Source: a virus. From it: a DNA stretch of 43,528 nt. The notes below the pieces were generated by a model. That model had not been told where the DNA came from. It made no database searches and saw only the letters and a list, made by a program, of their open reading frames with translations. The position numbers and the translations under genes are program-made. Positions 24,074 through 31,700 of this stretch are shown here, in pieces. Position 1 is the stretch's first letter, and each line of letters opens with the position of its first letter. Location of the stretch: positions 1-43,528 of the IMG/VR virus record IMGVR_UViG_3300037258_000118; one strand, written 5' to 3'.

Positions 24074-24162
24074 GGCCTGTCCCCCTTCCCGATCGCGTAG
24101 CCGACGCACAACGCGAGTGCGGCGACCACGAAGATGCCGGTGACCTGCCAGATCTGGCTCAT
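24070..24162 (-). CDS. Single-pass membrane peptide of 30 residues
   Basis: The leftward frame encodes MSQIWQVTGIFVVAALALCV followed by GYAIGKGDRP: one transmembrane helix and a short basic tail. It starts in an ATGA overlap with the gene before it and ends in a GTGA overlap with the gene after it, strong evidence for coupled translation. It could be a small membrane effector or an anchor; the function is unknown. Confidence 0.6.
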   Translation of the reverse strand: MSQIWQVTGIFVVAALALCVGYAIGKGDRP

Positions 24163-24836
24163 TGCGCTTGCGTCGCAGACACATGCCAGGCATCGGCGCA
24201 GCCGCCATCAGCCGTCCCGATCGAGTGGCAGGACGGGCACGAGCGCGGGCGGAGGCCCAGTGCGGGCCGGATCACCTCGTCTTCGAGCACCCGGCCGATG
24301 TGCGCCTTCAGTGCCGCTACCTCAGGCGCGCGCAGTTCCTCCCATCGCGCTTTGTCTTCCGGGCTCGGCACCCCGTAGGCCATGAGCCATTCCAGCCTCG
24401 CGCGTTCGGCGATCTCGCCTGAAGTCGTCATGGCGTCGCGCAGTTCGGCTAGCCGTTCCTTAGCGGCCGGGCTCAGCAGGCCGAAAGTCTCCGAGTACTC
24501 AAGCCGCGCACGCTCCTGCACCAGCGCGCCGTACGCCTCGATAACCGGATCGGACGGCCGGGGCAGTGCCGGCACAAGGCGCGAGGCCGTTTCGGTCATG
24601 ACGCTCGAAGAATGCGCGTGCCATGCGCCGGACGCACCGCCGAACACCGGCTCAATCCCCGGCTCCTCCCGCCAGTCGGCCCCGCGCGGGTCCCAGTGCC
24701 ATCCGTTGTCATGGCCGGTCATCAGCGCGCACTCAAGGCCGATCGCGGGGAAAGTCGCAGGGCAGTCATCCTCGTTGCGCTCATCGCCGTCACTCCCGTA
24801 AAGGCCGGGGTGCTGGCGGTCAGGCTCAGCGCTCAT
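24159..24836 (-). CDS. Antisense cargo protein with C-terminal Cys/His motif
   Basis: The 225-residue protein starts at ATG 24836 in an ATGA overlap with the antitoxin-like gene. Residues 15-60 resemble small proteins with CPATFPAIGLECALMTGHDN. The middle is helical with two similar segments (RARLEYSETFGLLSPAAKER and RARLEWLMAYGVPSPEDKAR), an internal duplication. The C-terminus has CPSCHSIGTADGGCADAWHV, a probable zinc site. Function is unknown; no toxin motif is seen. Confidence 0.6.
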   Translation of the reverse strand: MSAEPDRQHPGLYGSDGDERNEDDCPATFPAIGLECALMTGHDNGWHWDPRGADWREEPGIEPVFGGASGAWHAHSSSVMTETASRLVPALPRPSDPVIEAYGALVQERARLEYSETFGLLSPAAKERLAELRDAMTTSGEIAERARLEWLMAYGVPSPEDKARWEELRAPEVAALKAHIGRVLEDEVIRPALGLRPRSCPSCHSIGTADGGCADAWHVSATQAQ

Positions 24837-25051
24837 CGCCCGGCTCTCCGTCGCACGCCATCCCCATCAGCAGATTCATGGGCGGCGTCGACATCGGACG
24901 GTCCCGCTACCGGCACGATCGCCGCGACTGCCTTCCCGTCCTCGGTGAGCAGCGTCACCTCGCCGCGCTCCCTGGCTGCGAAGACGGCGTCGAAGATCTC
25001 GCCAGCGTAGATGTGCTCGATGCCTTCCATGCAGATCTCGCGCTCGCTCAT
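24833..25051 (-). CDS. Phd/YefM-like antitoxin-type protein
   Basis: The 72-residue protein shows the Phd/YefM fold pattern: HIYAGEIFDAVFAARERGEV followed by TLLTEDGKAVAAIVPVA, where the family has a short helix, a second helix, then strands with xxGKPVAAxVP. Such proteins bind their own promoter and neutralise a toxin. It heads the leftward cluster and overlaps the next gene as ATGA. No recognisable toxin is adjacent, so it may be an orphan regulator or the partner of a novel protein. Confidence 0.55.
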   Translation of the reverse strand: MSEREICMEGIEHIYAGEIFDAVFAARERGEVTLLTEDGKAVAAIVPVAGPSDVDAAHESADGDGVRRRAGR

Positions 25052-25129
25052 CCCCGCAGCCTAACCGCTTCCTCCCAGCCCGCCCCGGTCACGGCGGGTT
25101 TCCCGAATGCCCCGTGAAGGAGACCCGCC

Positions 25130-25738
25130 ATGACTGGTGCGCCGCTGCTCTACACCCCCCCGACTCCGACCACGACTAACGTCCTGTACGGGCTGGGGAT
25201 CGTGTTCACCGCGCCGCAGGGCACCGCGCTGCCCTCGGACCAGAACCTGGGCGTGGGGTCGTCGTGGATTTCGGGCGGATGGTCATACATCGGGGCGACC
25301 GATGCGGGCGTAACCCTAACATGGACGCCTTCGGTGGTAGATATCGCCATCGAAGAACAACCTACGCCAGTTGCGAAGATAGTGGACAAATCTACGCTGG
25401 AGCTGTCGTTTAACTTCAGCGAGGAGACGCTGACCAACCTGAATACCGCTTACGGCGGTGCCGGAACCATCGCGGTCACGGCTGCTGGGGCTGGGCAGCC
25501 GGGCAAGAGCGTGCTATCTATGTCCCTCAATTTCCCGACCCTGGCGTGTGCCGTCATCGGCAAGAACCAGTTCGGCTTCGCCCGCGTGCTGTCTGTCCCT
25601 GGTGTCATGTCTTCCGGCACCGTGGCCACGTCCTACCGGCGCGCGGCGAACCAGCGCCTCTACCCCTGCACCTTCGGCGCTACGTGTGCCTTTAGCTCAA
25701 TTGTCTGGATTGACCTTACAAGCATCGCAACGTCGTAA
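25130..25738 (+). CDS. Major tail tube protein
   Basis: The 202-residue protein has the typical tail-tube layout: an N-terminal arm, WISGGWSYIGATDAGVTLTW, IEEQPTPVAKIVDKSTLELS, FNFSEETLTNLNTAYGG, and a final strand region with RVLSVPGVMSSGTVATSYRR. Hexameric rings of this protein stack into the tail. ATG 25130 follows AAGGAGACCCGCC. The 3' half from about 25310 is clearly less GC-rich (31/60 at 25321-25380, 27/60 at 25681-25740 by hand) and adjoins the HNH gene. Confidence 0.82.
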   Translation: MTGAPLLYTPPTPTTTNVLYGLGIVFTAPQGTALPSDQNLGVGSSWISGGWSYIGATDAGVTLTWTPSVVDIAIEEQPTPVAKIVDKSTLELSFNFSEETLTNLNTAYGGAGTIAVTAAGAGQPGKSVLSMSLNFPTLACAVIGKNQFGFARVLSVPGVMSSGTVATSYRRAANQRLYPCTFGATCAFSSIVWIDLTSIATS

Positions 25739-25803
25739 TCATCCGCTTCGGTTCCGGCATACACCGCGCGGCGCGTCAGTTAACCGTCAGTACCGCGAAC
25801 CGA

Positions 25804-25887
25804 TAGAATGTACGAATTAGGCCCCGGTACCTGGACTCTCCAGAACAGGCACCGGGGCACTTCTGCCGAACCTGATTGAGCAGGAAC
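25804..25887 (+). promoter_or_regulatory. HNH leader 4: TAGAAT plus hairpins
   Basis: TAGAAT (25804-25809), with TTAACC 18 bases upstream, is followed by a hairpin. GCCCCGGT (25821-25828) pairs with ACCGGGGC (25851-25858), and CCTG (25830-25833) pairs with CAGG (25846-25849). A short CCTG/CAGG hairpin around 25872-25885 precedes the ATG, and the ribosome site AGGAAC begins in its 3' arm. The arm GCCCCGGTACCTGG matches the leader-2 stem at 12 of 14 positions. Confidence 0.62.
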
Positions 25888-25893
25888 GACAAC

Positions 25894-26667
25894 ATGATCC
25901 AAGGTACATGCCACCTCGGCGAAGGCGATTGCAGCAAGGCCGGGAAGCTGACGTGCGGCTGGTGCGTCAAGCACTACCAGCGCGTTCGCAAGACGGGCGA
26001 TCCGCAGTCCACCAAGCGCATCAAGGGCGATGACGAGGCCCGTTTCTGGTCCAAGACCGATCGCCGGGGCGACGGCGAATGCTGGCCGTGGACCGGCGGC
26101 ATAGACGCTTTCGGCTACGGGATATTCAGCCATGACGGCCTGATGCGCAAGCCGCACGTGTGGGCTTACGCGCATTTCGTCGGCCCGATGCCAGAGGGAA
26201 CCACCGACCTCGATCACGTCTGCCACACGCGCGTCCCGGAGTGCCACGGCGTCTGCGCGCACCGGAGATGCGTCAACTTCCTCCAGGTGCCCGGCTTCCA
26301 CTTGGAGGCGGTCTCCGATGAGGAGAACAGGCGCCGCGCCCATCTGGGCGTCTCGCGCGATGATGTCATCGGCCTGCACGCCCGCTGGGAGGCAGGCGAG
26401 TACATCGGCATCCTCGCCGCTGAGGCAGGGATCTCAGATAGTGCCCTGCACAAGCGCTTCCGTGAACTGGACGACGAGCCGCGCGACGGACGGCGGGCGA
26501 GCCGGCTTCAGAAGATGACCGACGAAGAGGCCATCGCCCTGCACGTTCGGTTTCTCGCGGGTGAAGGCATCACAGCACTCGCACGGGAGACCGGCTGCGA
26601 CCGGACCTCGATCTACGCCCGGTTCAAGCGCATGCAAGCGGCCGGGGAACTTCCGGAAGCTAGCTGA
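25894..26667 (+). CDS. HNH endonuclease with zinc finger and two HTH modules
   Basis: The 257-residue protein starts at ATG 25894 (TTG 25876 is possible). It has an N-terminal Cys cluster (CHLGEGDCSKAGKLTCGWC, then VKHYQR), an HNH_3 nuclease core (residues 58-125: ECWPWTGGIDAFGYG, TDLDHVCHTRVPECHGVCAH, RRCVNFLQ) and two C-terminal HTH repeats (GILAAEAGISDSALHKRF, ITALARETGCDRTSIYARF). It lies just after the tail-tube gene. A selfish homing role is inferred from family and context. Confidence 0.8.
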   Translation: MIQGTCHLGEGDCSKAGKLTCGWCVKHYQRVRKTGDPQSTKRIKGDDEARFWSKTDRRGDGECWPWTGGIDAFGYGIFSHDGLMRKPHVWAYAHFVGPMPEGTTDLDHVCHTRVPECHGVCAHRRCVNFLQVPGFHLEAVSDEENRRRAHLGVSRDDVIGLHARWEAGEYIGILAAEAGISDSALHKRFRELDDEPRDGRRASRLQKMTDEEAIALHVRFLAGEGITALARETGCDRTSIYARFKRMQAAGELPEAS

Positions 26668-26679
26668 CCAGGAGGACTC

Positions 26680-26859
26680 ATGGCCCAGCAGGTCGCCTTC
26701 ACCTCAAACCAGGTGCCTGGCTCGCTCACCGTCACCGGCAACCCGGCTGACACGAACTCGCACCAGTCAACGGGCGGAAGGTGCCCGAGGTGCGAGCGGA
26801 TGCTGACCGAGCCCAGTTGTCCGGGCGTGGCGGGGGAGATCATTCACGTCGGGGGCTAG
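26680..26859 (+). CDS. Small zinc-knuckle protein
   Basis: The 59-residue frame from ATG 26680 follows GGAGGA at ideal distance. It contains VAFTSNQVPGSLTVTGNPAD and a Cys trio, GGRCPRCERMLTEPSCPGV, consistent with a small metal-binding protein. It sits 12 bases after the HNH stop and before the convergent leftward genes. Function is unknown. Confidence 0.6.
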   Translation: MAQQVAFTSNQVPGSLTVTGNPADTNSHQSTGGRCPRCERMLTEPSCPGVAGEIIHVGG

Positions 26860-26892
26860 CAGCCCTTACCGCCGGTCGCTGTGCGCGGCCGG

Positions 26893-27192
26893 TTATTCCG
26901 ATGTTTCCCGCGCTGCCTCTGCCGCGAGCCTGGCCGCCTTGAGCGTCGCGATCTCGGCGTCCTCTGCCTGTTCTCTCTTCTGCGCCCAGCGCCCGAAAAG
27001 CATGAGCGCGGCGATGGCAGCGACGAAGACGGCGAACGGCCAGTACCGCAACTGCAGTATCAGCAGGGCGAGGGCCGGCAGCAGGAAGACAGCCGCGAGC
27101 ACCTTCCCCCCGGTGCCGTTCTTCTTGCCGCCTGACGACCACAGGGTGGTCCGCACCGGCCCGAGGTGAGGGCCGCTTACCCGGATCCGCAT
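26893..27192 (-). CDS. Small membrane protein, two helices
   Basis: The 99-residue leftward protein has two predicted membrane helices (VLAAVFLLPALALLILQL and WPFAVFVAAIAALMLFG) joined by a tight RY turn. A basic N-terminus precedes them, and a charged helical tail follows (EDAEIATLKAARLAAEAARE). ATG 27192 is three bases after the stop of the upstream leftward gene. It could be a holin-like or accessory membrane protein; the sequence does not decide. Confidence 0.65.
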   Translation of the reverse strand: MRIRVSGPHLGPVRTTLWSSGGKKNGTGGKVLAAVFLLPALALLILQLRYWPFAVFVAAIAALMLFGRWAQKREQAEDAEIATLKAARLAAEAARETSE

Positions 27193-27194
27193 GG

Positions 27195-27425
27195 TCAGCC
27201 CTTCCTGAACCGCTTGCCGCAGGTGACGCAGTCAACCAGCTTGCGTGCCTCGATGAAGTTGAACATCAGGGCGCCCGACCACCGGGACACGAGCGGGCGC
27301 CGGAAGCCGGAGCCCTTGCACTGCGGGCATTTCCCGTCCGGCGCGGCCTCGGAGAACAGCGGCGGCGGCACGTACCCGGCGCCCCTTGCCGCGCGTTCCC
27401 TGGCCCGTTCCTCCGGTGATTTCAC
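27195..27425 (-). CDS. Zinc-ribbon protein, leftward
   Basis: The 76-residue protein has an Arg/Ala-rich start and two CxxC knuckles (GKCPQCKGSGFRRPL and DCVTCGKRF), a DnaJ-like zinc ribbon layout. It starts at GTG 27425, which coincides with the transcription start predicted from the promoter at 27432-27459, so the mRNA may be leaderless. It is followed closely by the membrane protein. Confidence 0.6.
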   Translation of the reverse strand: MKSPEERARERAARGAGYVPPPLFSEAAPDGKCPQCKGSGFRRPLVSRWSGALMFNFIEARKLVDCVTCGKRFRKG

Positions 27426-27431
27426 GTTGCC

Positions 27432-27459
27432 GTATTACCACGCCATTACCTGAATGCAA
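27432..27459 (-). promoter_or_regulatory. Possible leftward promoter for a leaderless mRNA
   Basis: On the minus strand TTGCAT (27459-27454) and TAATAC (27437-27432) are separated by 16 bases. A start about seven bases past the -10 would fall on the GTG at 27425. No ribosome site is visible between them. Leaderless transcripts are common in actinobacteria. Confidence 0.4.
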
Positions 27460-27485
27460 AGCCTTTCGCCGGAAGGAAATACCTG

Positions 27486-28010
27486 ATGGCCGCATTTAAT
27501 GCCGCCAGCATCGTTGAGCCGCTGGATTACGACTTCACCGGCATGGCCCTGGCGCCGAACAACATCCGGGAACTGGCGGACGTCAGGGGCGTGATCCCTG
27601 AACCTTCGTCTGTCCAGGTCCGGCGGTTCATGCAGGCGTCGGCGAGGGAATTGCAGCGGATCCAGCGCGAGGCGGCCGATGCGGCAGGGAAGGCGGGCCA
27701 GGGCACCGGCGAGCCGGCAGAAGACGCGGAGGGCGCTGACGCCGACATCGGCGCTGGCGACGTGGCAGACGCTATCGAACTGCTGGCCGGGGCCGACGAG
27801 AGGGCGGGCGAGGCCGCGCGCAAGCGCGACGCGGCGAACGTCAGCAAGCTCTGCTCAGGCGAGATCAGTGCCGAGACGCTGATGAAGCTGCCGTTCCGGA
27901 TCTACCGCGGGTTCGGCAAGTGGCTGTGGGAGGAGATCACCGACCCGGAAGCCGTGACCGGCGCTGGCAAGCCGCATCTTCAGATAGCGCGGTCGCCAGC
28001 CGCCGGCTGA
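27486..28010 (+). CDS. Tail assembly chaperone, short form (G-like)
   Basis: The 174-residue acidic protein lies between tail tube and tape measure, the invariant site of the tail chaperone pair. It has an Ala/Glu-rich middle and a conserved-looking end (TLMKLPFRIYRGFGKWLWEE). Chaperones of this type coat the tape measure during assembly. ATG 27486 follows GGAAGGAAA. Its C-terminus overlaps the next frame, into which a fraction of ribosomes probably shift. Confidence 0.7.
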   Translation: MAAFNAASIVEPLDYDFTGMALAPNNIRELADVRGVIPEPSSVQVRRFMQASARELQRIQREAADAAGKAGQGTGEPAEDAEGADADIGAGDVADAIELLAGADERAGEAARKRDAANVSKLCSGEISAETLMKLPFRIYRGFGKWLWEEITDPEAVTGAGKPHLQIARSPAAG

Positions 28011-28240
28011 TCCTGCATCTCGCCCGCCGCCACCTCGGGCTGTCAACGCAAGGCTGGGACTCACTCGAGTGGTGGGAGCAGCGGAACCACGTCGAGGGGT
28101 TCGCCGACGAGAACCTGATCGAACTGCCCGCGACCGGCGAGGAACTGGCGGAAGAAGCCGGTATCACGCAGCGGACGGCTGATACCGGGGCCGACGTCAT
28201 CGACCTGGCCGCGATGAGGATGGAGCTCGGGGGGCGGTAA
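27920..28240 (+). CDS. Tail chaperone frameshift extension (T-like)
   Basis: This frame is -1 to the short chaperone and overlaps its last 90 bases. The protein-like part begins about 27997: SRRLILHLARRHLGLSTQGW, DSLEWWEQRNHVEGFADE. A Trp-rich helical T domain of this kind is normally made only as a G-T fusion. No ribosome site precedes the GTG at 27920, and no textbook slippery heptamer is obvious in the overlap, so the slip site remains unresolved. Confidence 0.6.
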   Translation: MAVGGDHRPGSRDRRWQAASSDSAVASRRLILHLARRHLGLSTQGWDSLEWWEQRNHVEGFADENLIELPATGEELAEEAGITQRTADTGADVIDLAAMRMELGGR

Positions 28241-28255
28241 TAGCGCCTCGCCCGC

Positions 28256-28612
28256 TCACCGGAGTCCGGCCAGGACGATCAGGGGAAGCTCTTCCCAGTC
28301 ATGCCAGAGATTCCGCTTGATGTCCTCCGGTGCACCGAACGGGGCCGTGGTCGTCTCGGGCACCGTACCGGCGTTCCACTCAAGCCATGATCGGCAGAGT
28401 TGCCCGTCCTGGTCGACACCGACCACTTCCAGCCGCCTAACCCACTCGCGCTTGTCGGGTTTACCTGAACGCACGCGCCCGAAGGGCTCGATTGTCGCAA
28501 TATGCACTTCGTCAAGCTGGCGGTAGACGCTCAGCGTCACCTGACGCGATCCGACCATCAGGACCCGGACCTCTGCGGCCAAAACTTCGACGGTCGCCGC
28601 TTGTGCGCTCAT
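28256..28612 (-). CDS. Antisense phage protein between chaperone and tape measure
   Basis: The 118-residue leftward protein reads convincingly: VRVLMVGSRQVTLSVYRQLD, ATIEPFGRVRSGKPDKREWV, EDIKRNLWHDWEELPLIVL. I recall similar proteins (MVGxRQVTxSVYxQLD with IEPFGR) as small actinobacterial phage proteins of unknown function. ATG 28612 is the start and no partner gene is nearby. Its location inside the tail operon, opposite to late transcription, marks it as cargo or a regulator. Confidence 0.65.
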   Translation of the reverse strand: MSAQAATVEVLAAEVRVLMVGSRQVTLSVYRQLDEVHIATIEPFGRVRSGKPDKREWVRRLEVVGVDQDGQLCRSWLEWNAGTVPETTTAPFGAPEDIKRNLWHDWEELPLIVLAGLR

Positions 28613-28677
28613 AGCCTTCCCGCTCTCGCCGACCAGCGGCGCATGGCCCGGTGGTGCATCGATCCGGGGTGCATCAA

Positions 28678-28711
28678 TCCGGCCTGAGCCGGAAGGGTCT
28701 GGCAGCAGACC
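28678..28711. other. Two tandem perfect hairpins
   Basis: TCCGGC-CTGA-GCCGGA (28678-28693) is followed by GGTCTG-GCAG-CAGACC (28696-28711). Both stems are six base pairs with four-base loops. They occupy the gap between the leftward gene and the tape-measure start. No T-run follows on either strand, so they are not clear terminators; an RNA or protein-binding role is possible. Confidence 0.4.
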
Positions 28712-28770
28712 AAGCGTTCTCCCCGCGACCTCCTTGAGGGTAGCCGAAGCGGTCCCGGGGGTGACTTCCC

Positions 28771-31700
28771 ATCGGGTTCGACGCAGGTGATATCGAGAGC
28801 CGCCTCACGCTTGACCGCACGCCGTTCAACGACGGGCTGAGGGCGGCGCGGGCCGACGCGGACAAGTTCGCCCGCGAGGGCATCACGGCGAAAGTCAACC
28901 TTGACGACGACAAGGCCAAGGCCAAGGTCGACGACCTCAAGCGCAAGAAGGCCGACGTCAAGGGCAGCGTCGACCTCAATACGGACAAGGCCAAGGCCAA
29001 GCTCGCCGAGCTGAAGAAGTTCTCCGACCAGACGGTCGGCGCGAAGTTCGCCTCCAAGCTCGGCGAGGCCCCCGCATGGCTAGGCCCGGCGATCATCGCC
29101 CTCCCGGCCGCGATGACGATCCTGGGCACCGCTACCGGGGCGGCGGTCGCTCTCGGGTCGACCCTTGCCACGGGCGGCATCGCGTTCGCCGCTTACGGCG
29201 CGGTCGCGAAGACAGTGATCGGCAACGCGGCCACGGCGGCCACGGCAGTGCAGGCCGCGCAGAACAGGTACAACGCCTCGATCACGGCCGGGGCGAAGCA
29301 GTCCACCGCGTACCTGGCGGAGCAAAAGGCCATCAACCTGGCTTACGCCCAGATGTCACCCGCCCAGATCGCGCTGTCCAGGCAGCTCGGCGACCTGTCG
29401 AACCAGTGGCAGGGCGTGGAGAAGTCGCTGACCCCGGTCATCGCCATGTCGGTGCAGCCGTGGCTCGCCGGGATCACGTCGGCGGCGAAGTTCGCCAAGC
29501 CGGTCGTCACCGGCGTTTCGCAGGCCGTGTCTTCGCTGGGCAGCACGTTCGCGGGGCTGGTCAACCTGCCTGCCTTTGCCACGTTCGCGAAGTTCATCGG
29601 CACCGAGGGAACCGATGTGATCGCGTCCGGCGGCGGCGCGCTGATGAACTTCTTCCACGGGTTCCTGATCCTGCTCCCGCAGGTCAAGCCCCTGATCGAC
29701 GACGTGGATCATGCCATCTCCGGGCTCGGTTCCTCGTTCCTGACCTGGTCCCAGTCCGATGCCCCCCGCCGCGACATCACGGCCTTCCTGTCCTGGCTGC
29801 ACGACAACGGGCCGGTAGTCGGGCATCTCCTGCTGGCCATCGGCGCAGCGCTGAAGAACCTCGGCGGGGGGCTGCTGGAAGGTCCGGCCGGCGCTGACGA
29901 GATCAGGCTGCTGACCGGGTTCTTCGGCATGATCTCCCGGCTTCCTCCCTCGTTCGTGCAGCCGGTAGCCGACCTGGCGGCGTCGCTGCTGCTCATCTCC
30001 AAGTTCGGGGTGGGCCGCAAGGTCATCTCCATCGGCGTGAACCTGGTGGGCACCGCGTTCGCGAAGCTGTGGAACCTGCTGACGCCGGGCGGCTCGATCG
30101 ACTTCACCGGCAAGTTCTCCGGTGCCGCCGCGATGCAGGCGGCGGCGGACACGATGGTCACGGCATCCGTGAACATGCAGAAGGCCGCCGACACGATGGT
30201 CGGTGCCGATGCGGGCGGCGGCGGCGTCGGGGGGCTGACGACTCAGGGGGCCGAGGACGCGGCGGGCGGCGCGGCCGGGGGTGCTGCGGCTGCCGAGAGC
30301 GCTGCTGCCACCAAAGCCGAGTCCGGCATCCTCGGGCTCGTCGGCGGACTGCTGAGCAAGGTCAACCCGGCACTGTGGGGGCTGGCGCTGTCCGGGGACT
30401 CCGGCCCGCAGTCAGCGCGGACGAGCCGGAGCGCGCTCGGCATCACCGACAGCCAGACGTCGCCCGTCAAGGTGATCGTCAACTGGTCCGGGGCCAGCCC
30501 GGCCGAGGCCAGGAGTGCCATCGCCGACGTGAAAGCCGGCACCGGCTTCGGCAACCTGAACGCGCTGCACGACACCCCCCCGGCGGACATCGCCGCGATC
30601 GTCAGGTTCACCGCCGCGAACACGGCGGCGGCAAAGGCAGTGGGACTGCTCGGATCAGCCGAGTTCGCCGGCAAGGTCCCCATGACCCAGTTCTCCGGCT
30701 TCCTCACCGCAGCCGGGACGAGCAGCCTCAAGGCGAAGACCCTGACCGACGCGTACACGCTGGCGATCCAGCACAACGGCGCCACGTCGCAGGCCGCGCA
30801 GCAGGTCCGCGCGCAGATGATCTCCGACTTCATGCACCAGGGCCTGTCGGCTCAGCAGGCGAACAAGCTGGTCGATACCTACACCGACAGCGTGCTAGCG
30901 AACGGCAGCACCACGGCGGCGAAAGCCAAGGTCCGCGCCCAGCTCATCAGCGACTTCGAGGCCGCCGGGGACACCGCCAAGGCCGCAGCGGCGAAGGTTG
31001 ACACCCTGATCGGGCAGATAGCGAACGTCAGGTCCAAGGCCGTCAGCCTCTCGGTGAAGGCATCGGGCTCGTTCACCATCACCGACCAGTCGGTATCGGC
31101 CGGTCCAGGTCACAAGATCGTCGGCGGGGTAGCGACCGGCGGCCTGATCAACGGTCCCGGCACCGGCACCTCGGACACCGCCGGGCTGTTCGCGCTGAGC
31201 AACAAGGAATACGTCCACAACGCGGCTGCCGTCGACTATTACGGGACCGCGTTCATGGACGCGGTGAACCAGCAGCGTCTCCCGAAGATGGCCGGCGGAG
31301 GGCTCGCGGGGACGTTCGCGGGCAACGCGGCCGGGCTCGGGGCGTTCGATACCCGCGAGTGGCACGCCACCCAGTCGATGGTCGAGTCCGCGGATGCCGC
31401 TGCCGCAGCGAGCGCTCTGCGCAAGTCCATCGCGGCGGCGCGGGCTCAGCTTGAGGGCGGCCTCGGGAGCGCCACGGGCGGACCGCTGGCGATCCTGAAA
31501 TACGCCCAGTCATTCCTCGGCACCCCGTATGTCTGGGGTGGTACCACTCCGGGCGGTTGGGACTGTTGCATAATTGGCAGTATGCAAGTACAGACAAACC
31601 AGGGGCCGAAGGAAATCCGTGACATCCGCGCCGGCGATGTCGTCTATTCGTGGAACGACGGGAAGCTTGCCGCCAGCCGCGTGCTGCGTCGTAGTGCCCC

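Noticed and set aside
25070-25110. Terminator at CCCGCC/GGCGGG before the tail tube gene
   Set aside because: The six-base stem has an eight-base loop and only three following T residues; too weak to assign.
17269-25887. HNH leaders as IscB/HEARO (omega RNA) loci
   Set aside because: The proteins are 230-420 residues with no RuvC, bridge helix or PLMP region. The leaders are short, just upstream of the start, and lack the long structured RNA of IscB systems.
28502-28687. Rightward frame ending in a Cys-containing tail
   Set aside because: It is antisense to the better leftward protein at 28256-28612, has no ribosome site and no recognisable motif.
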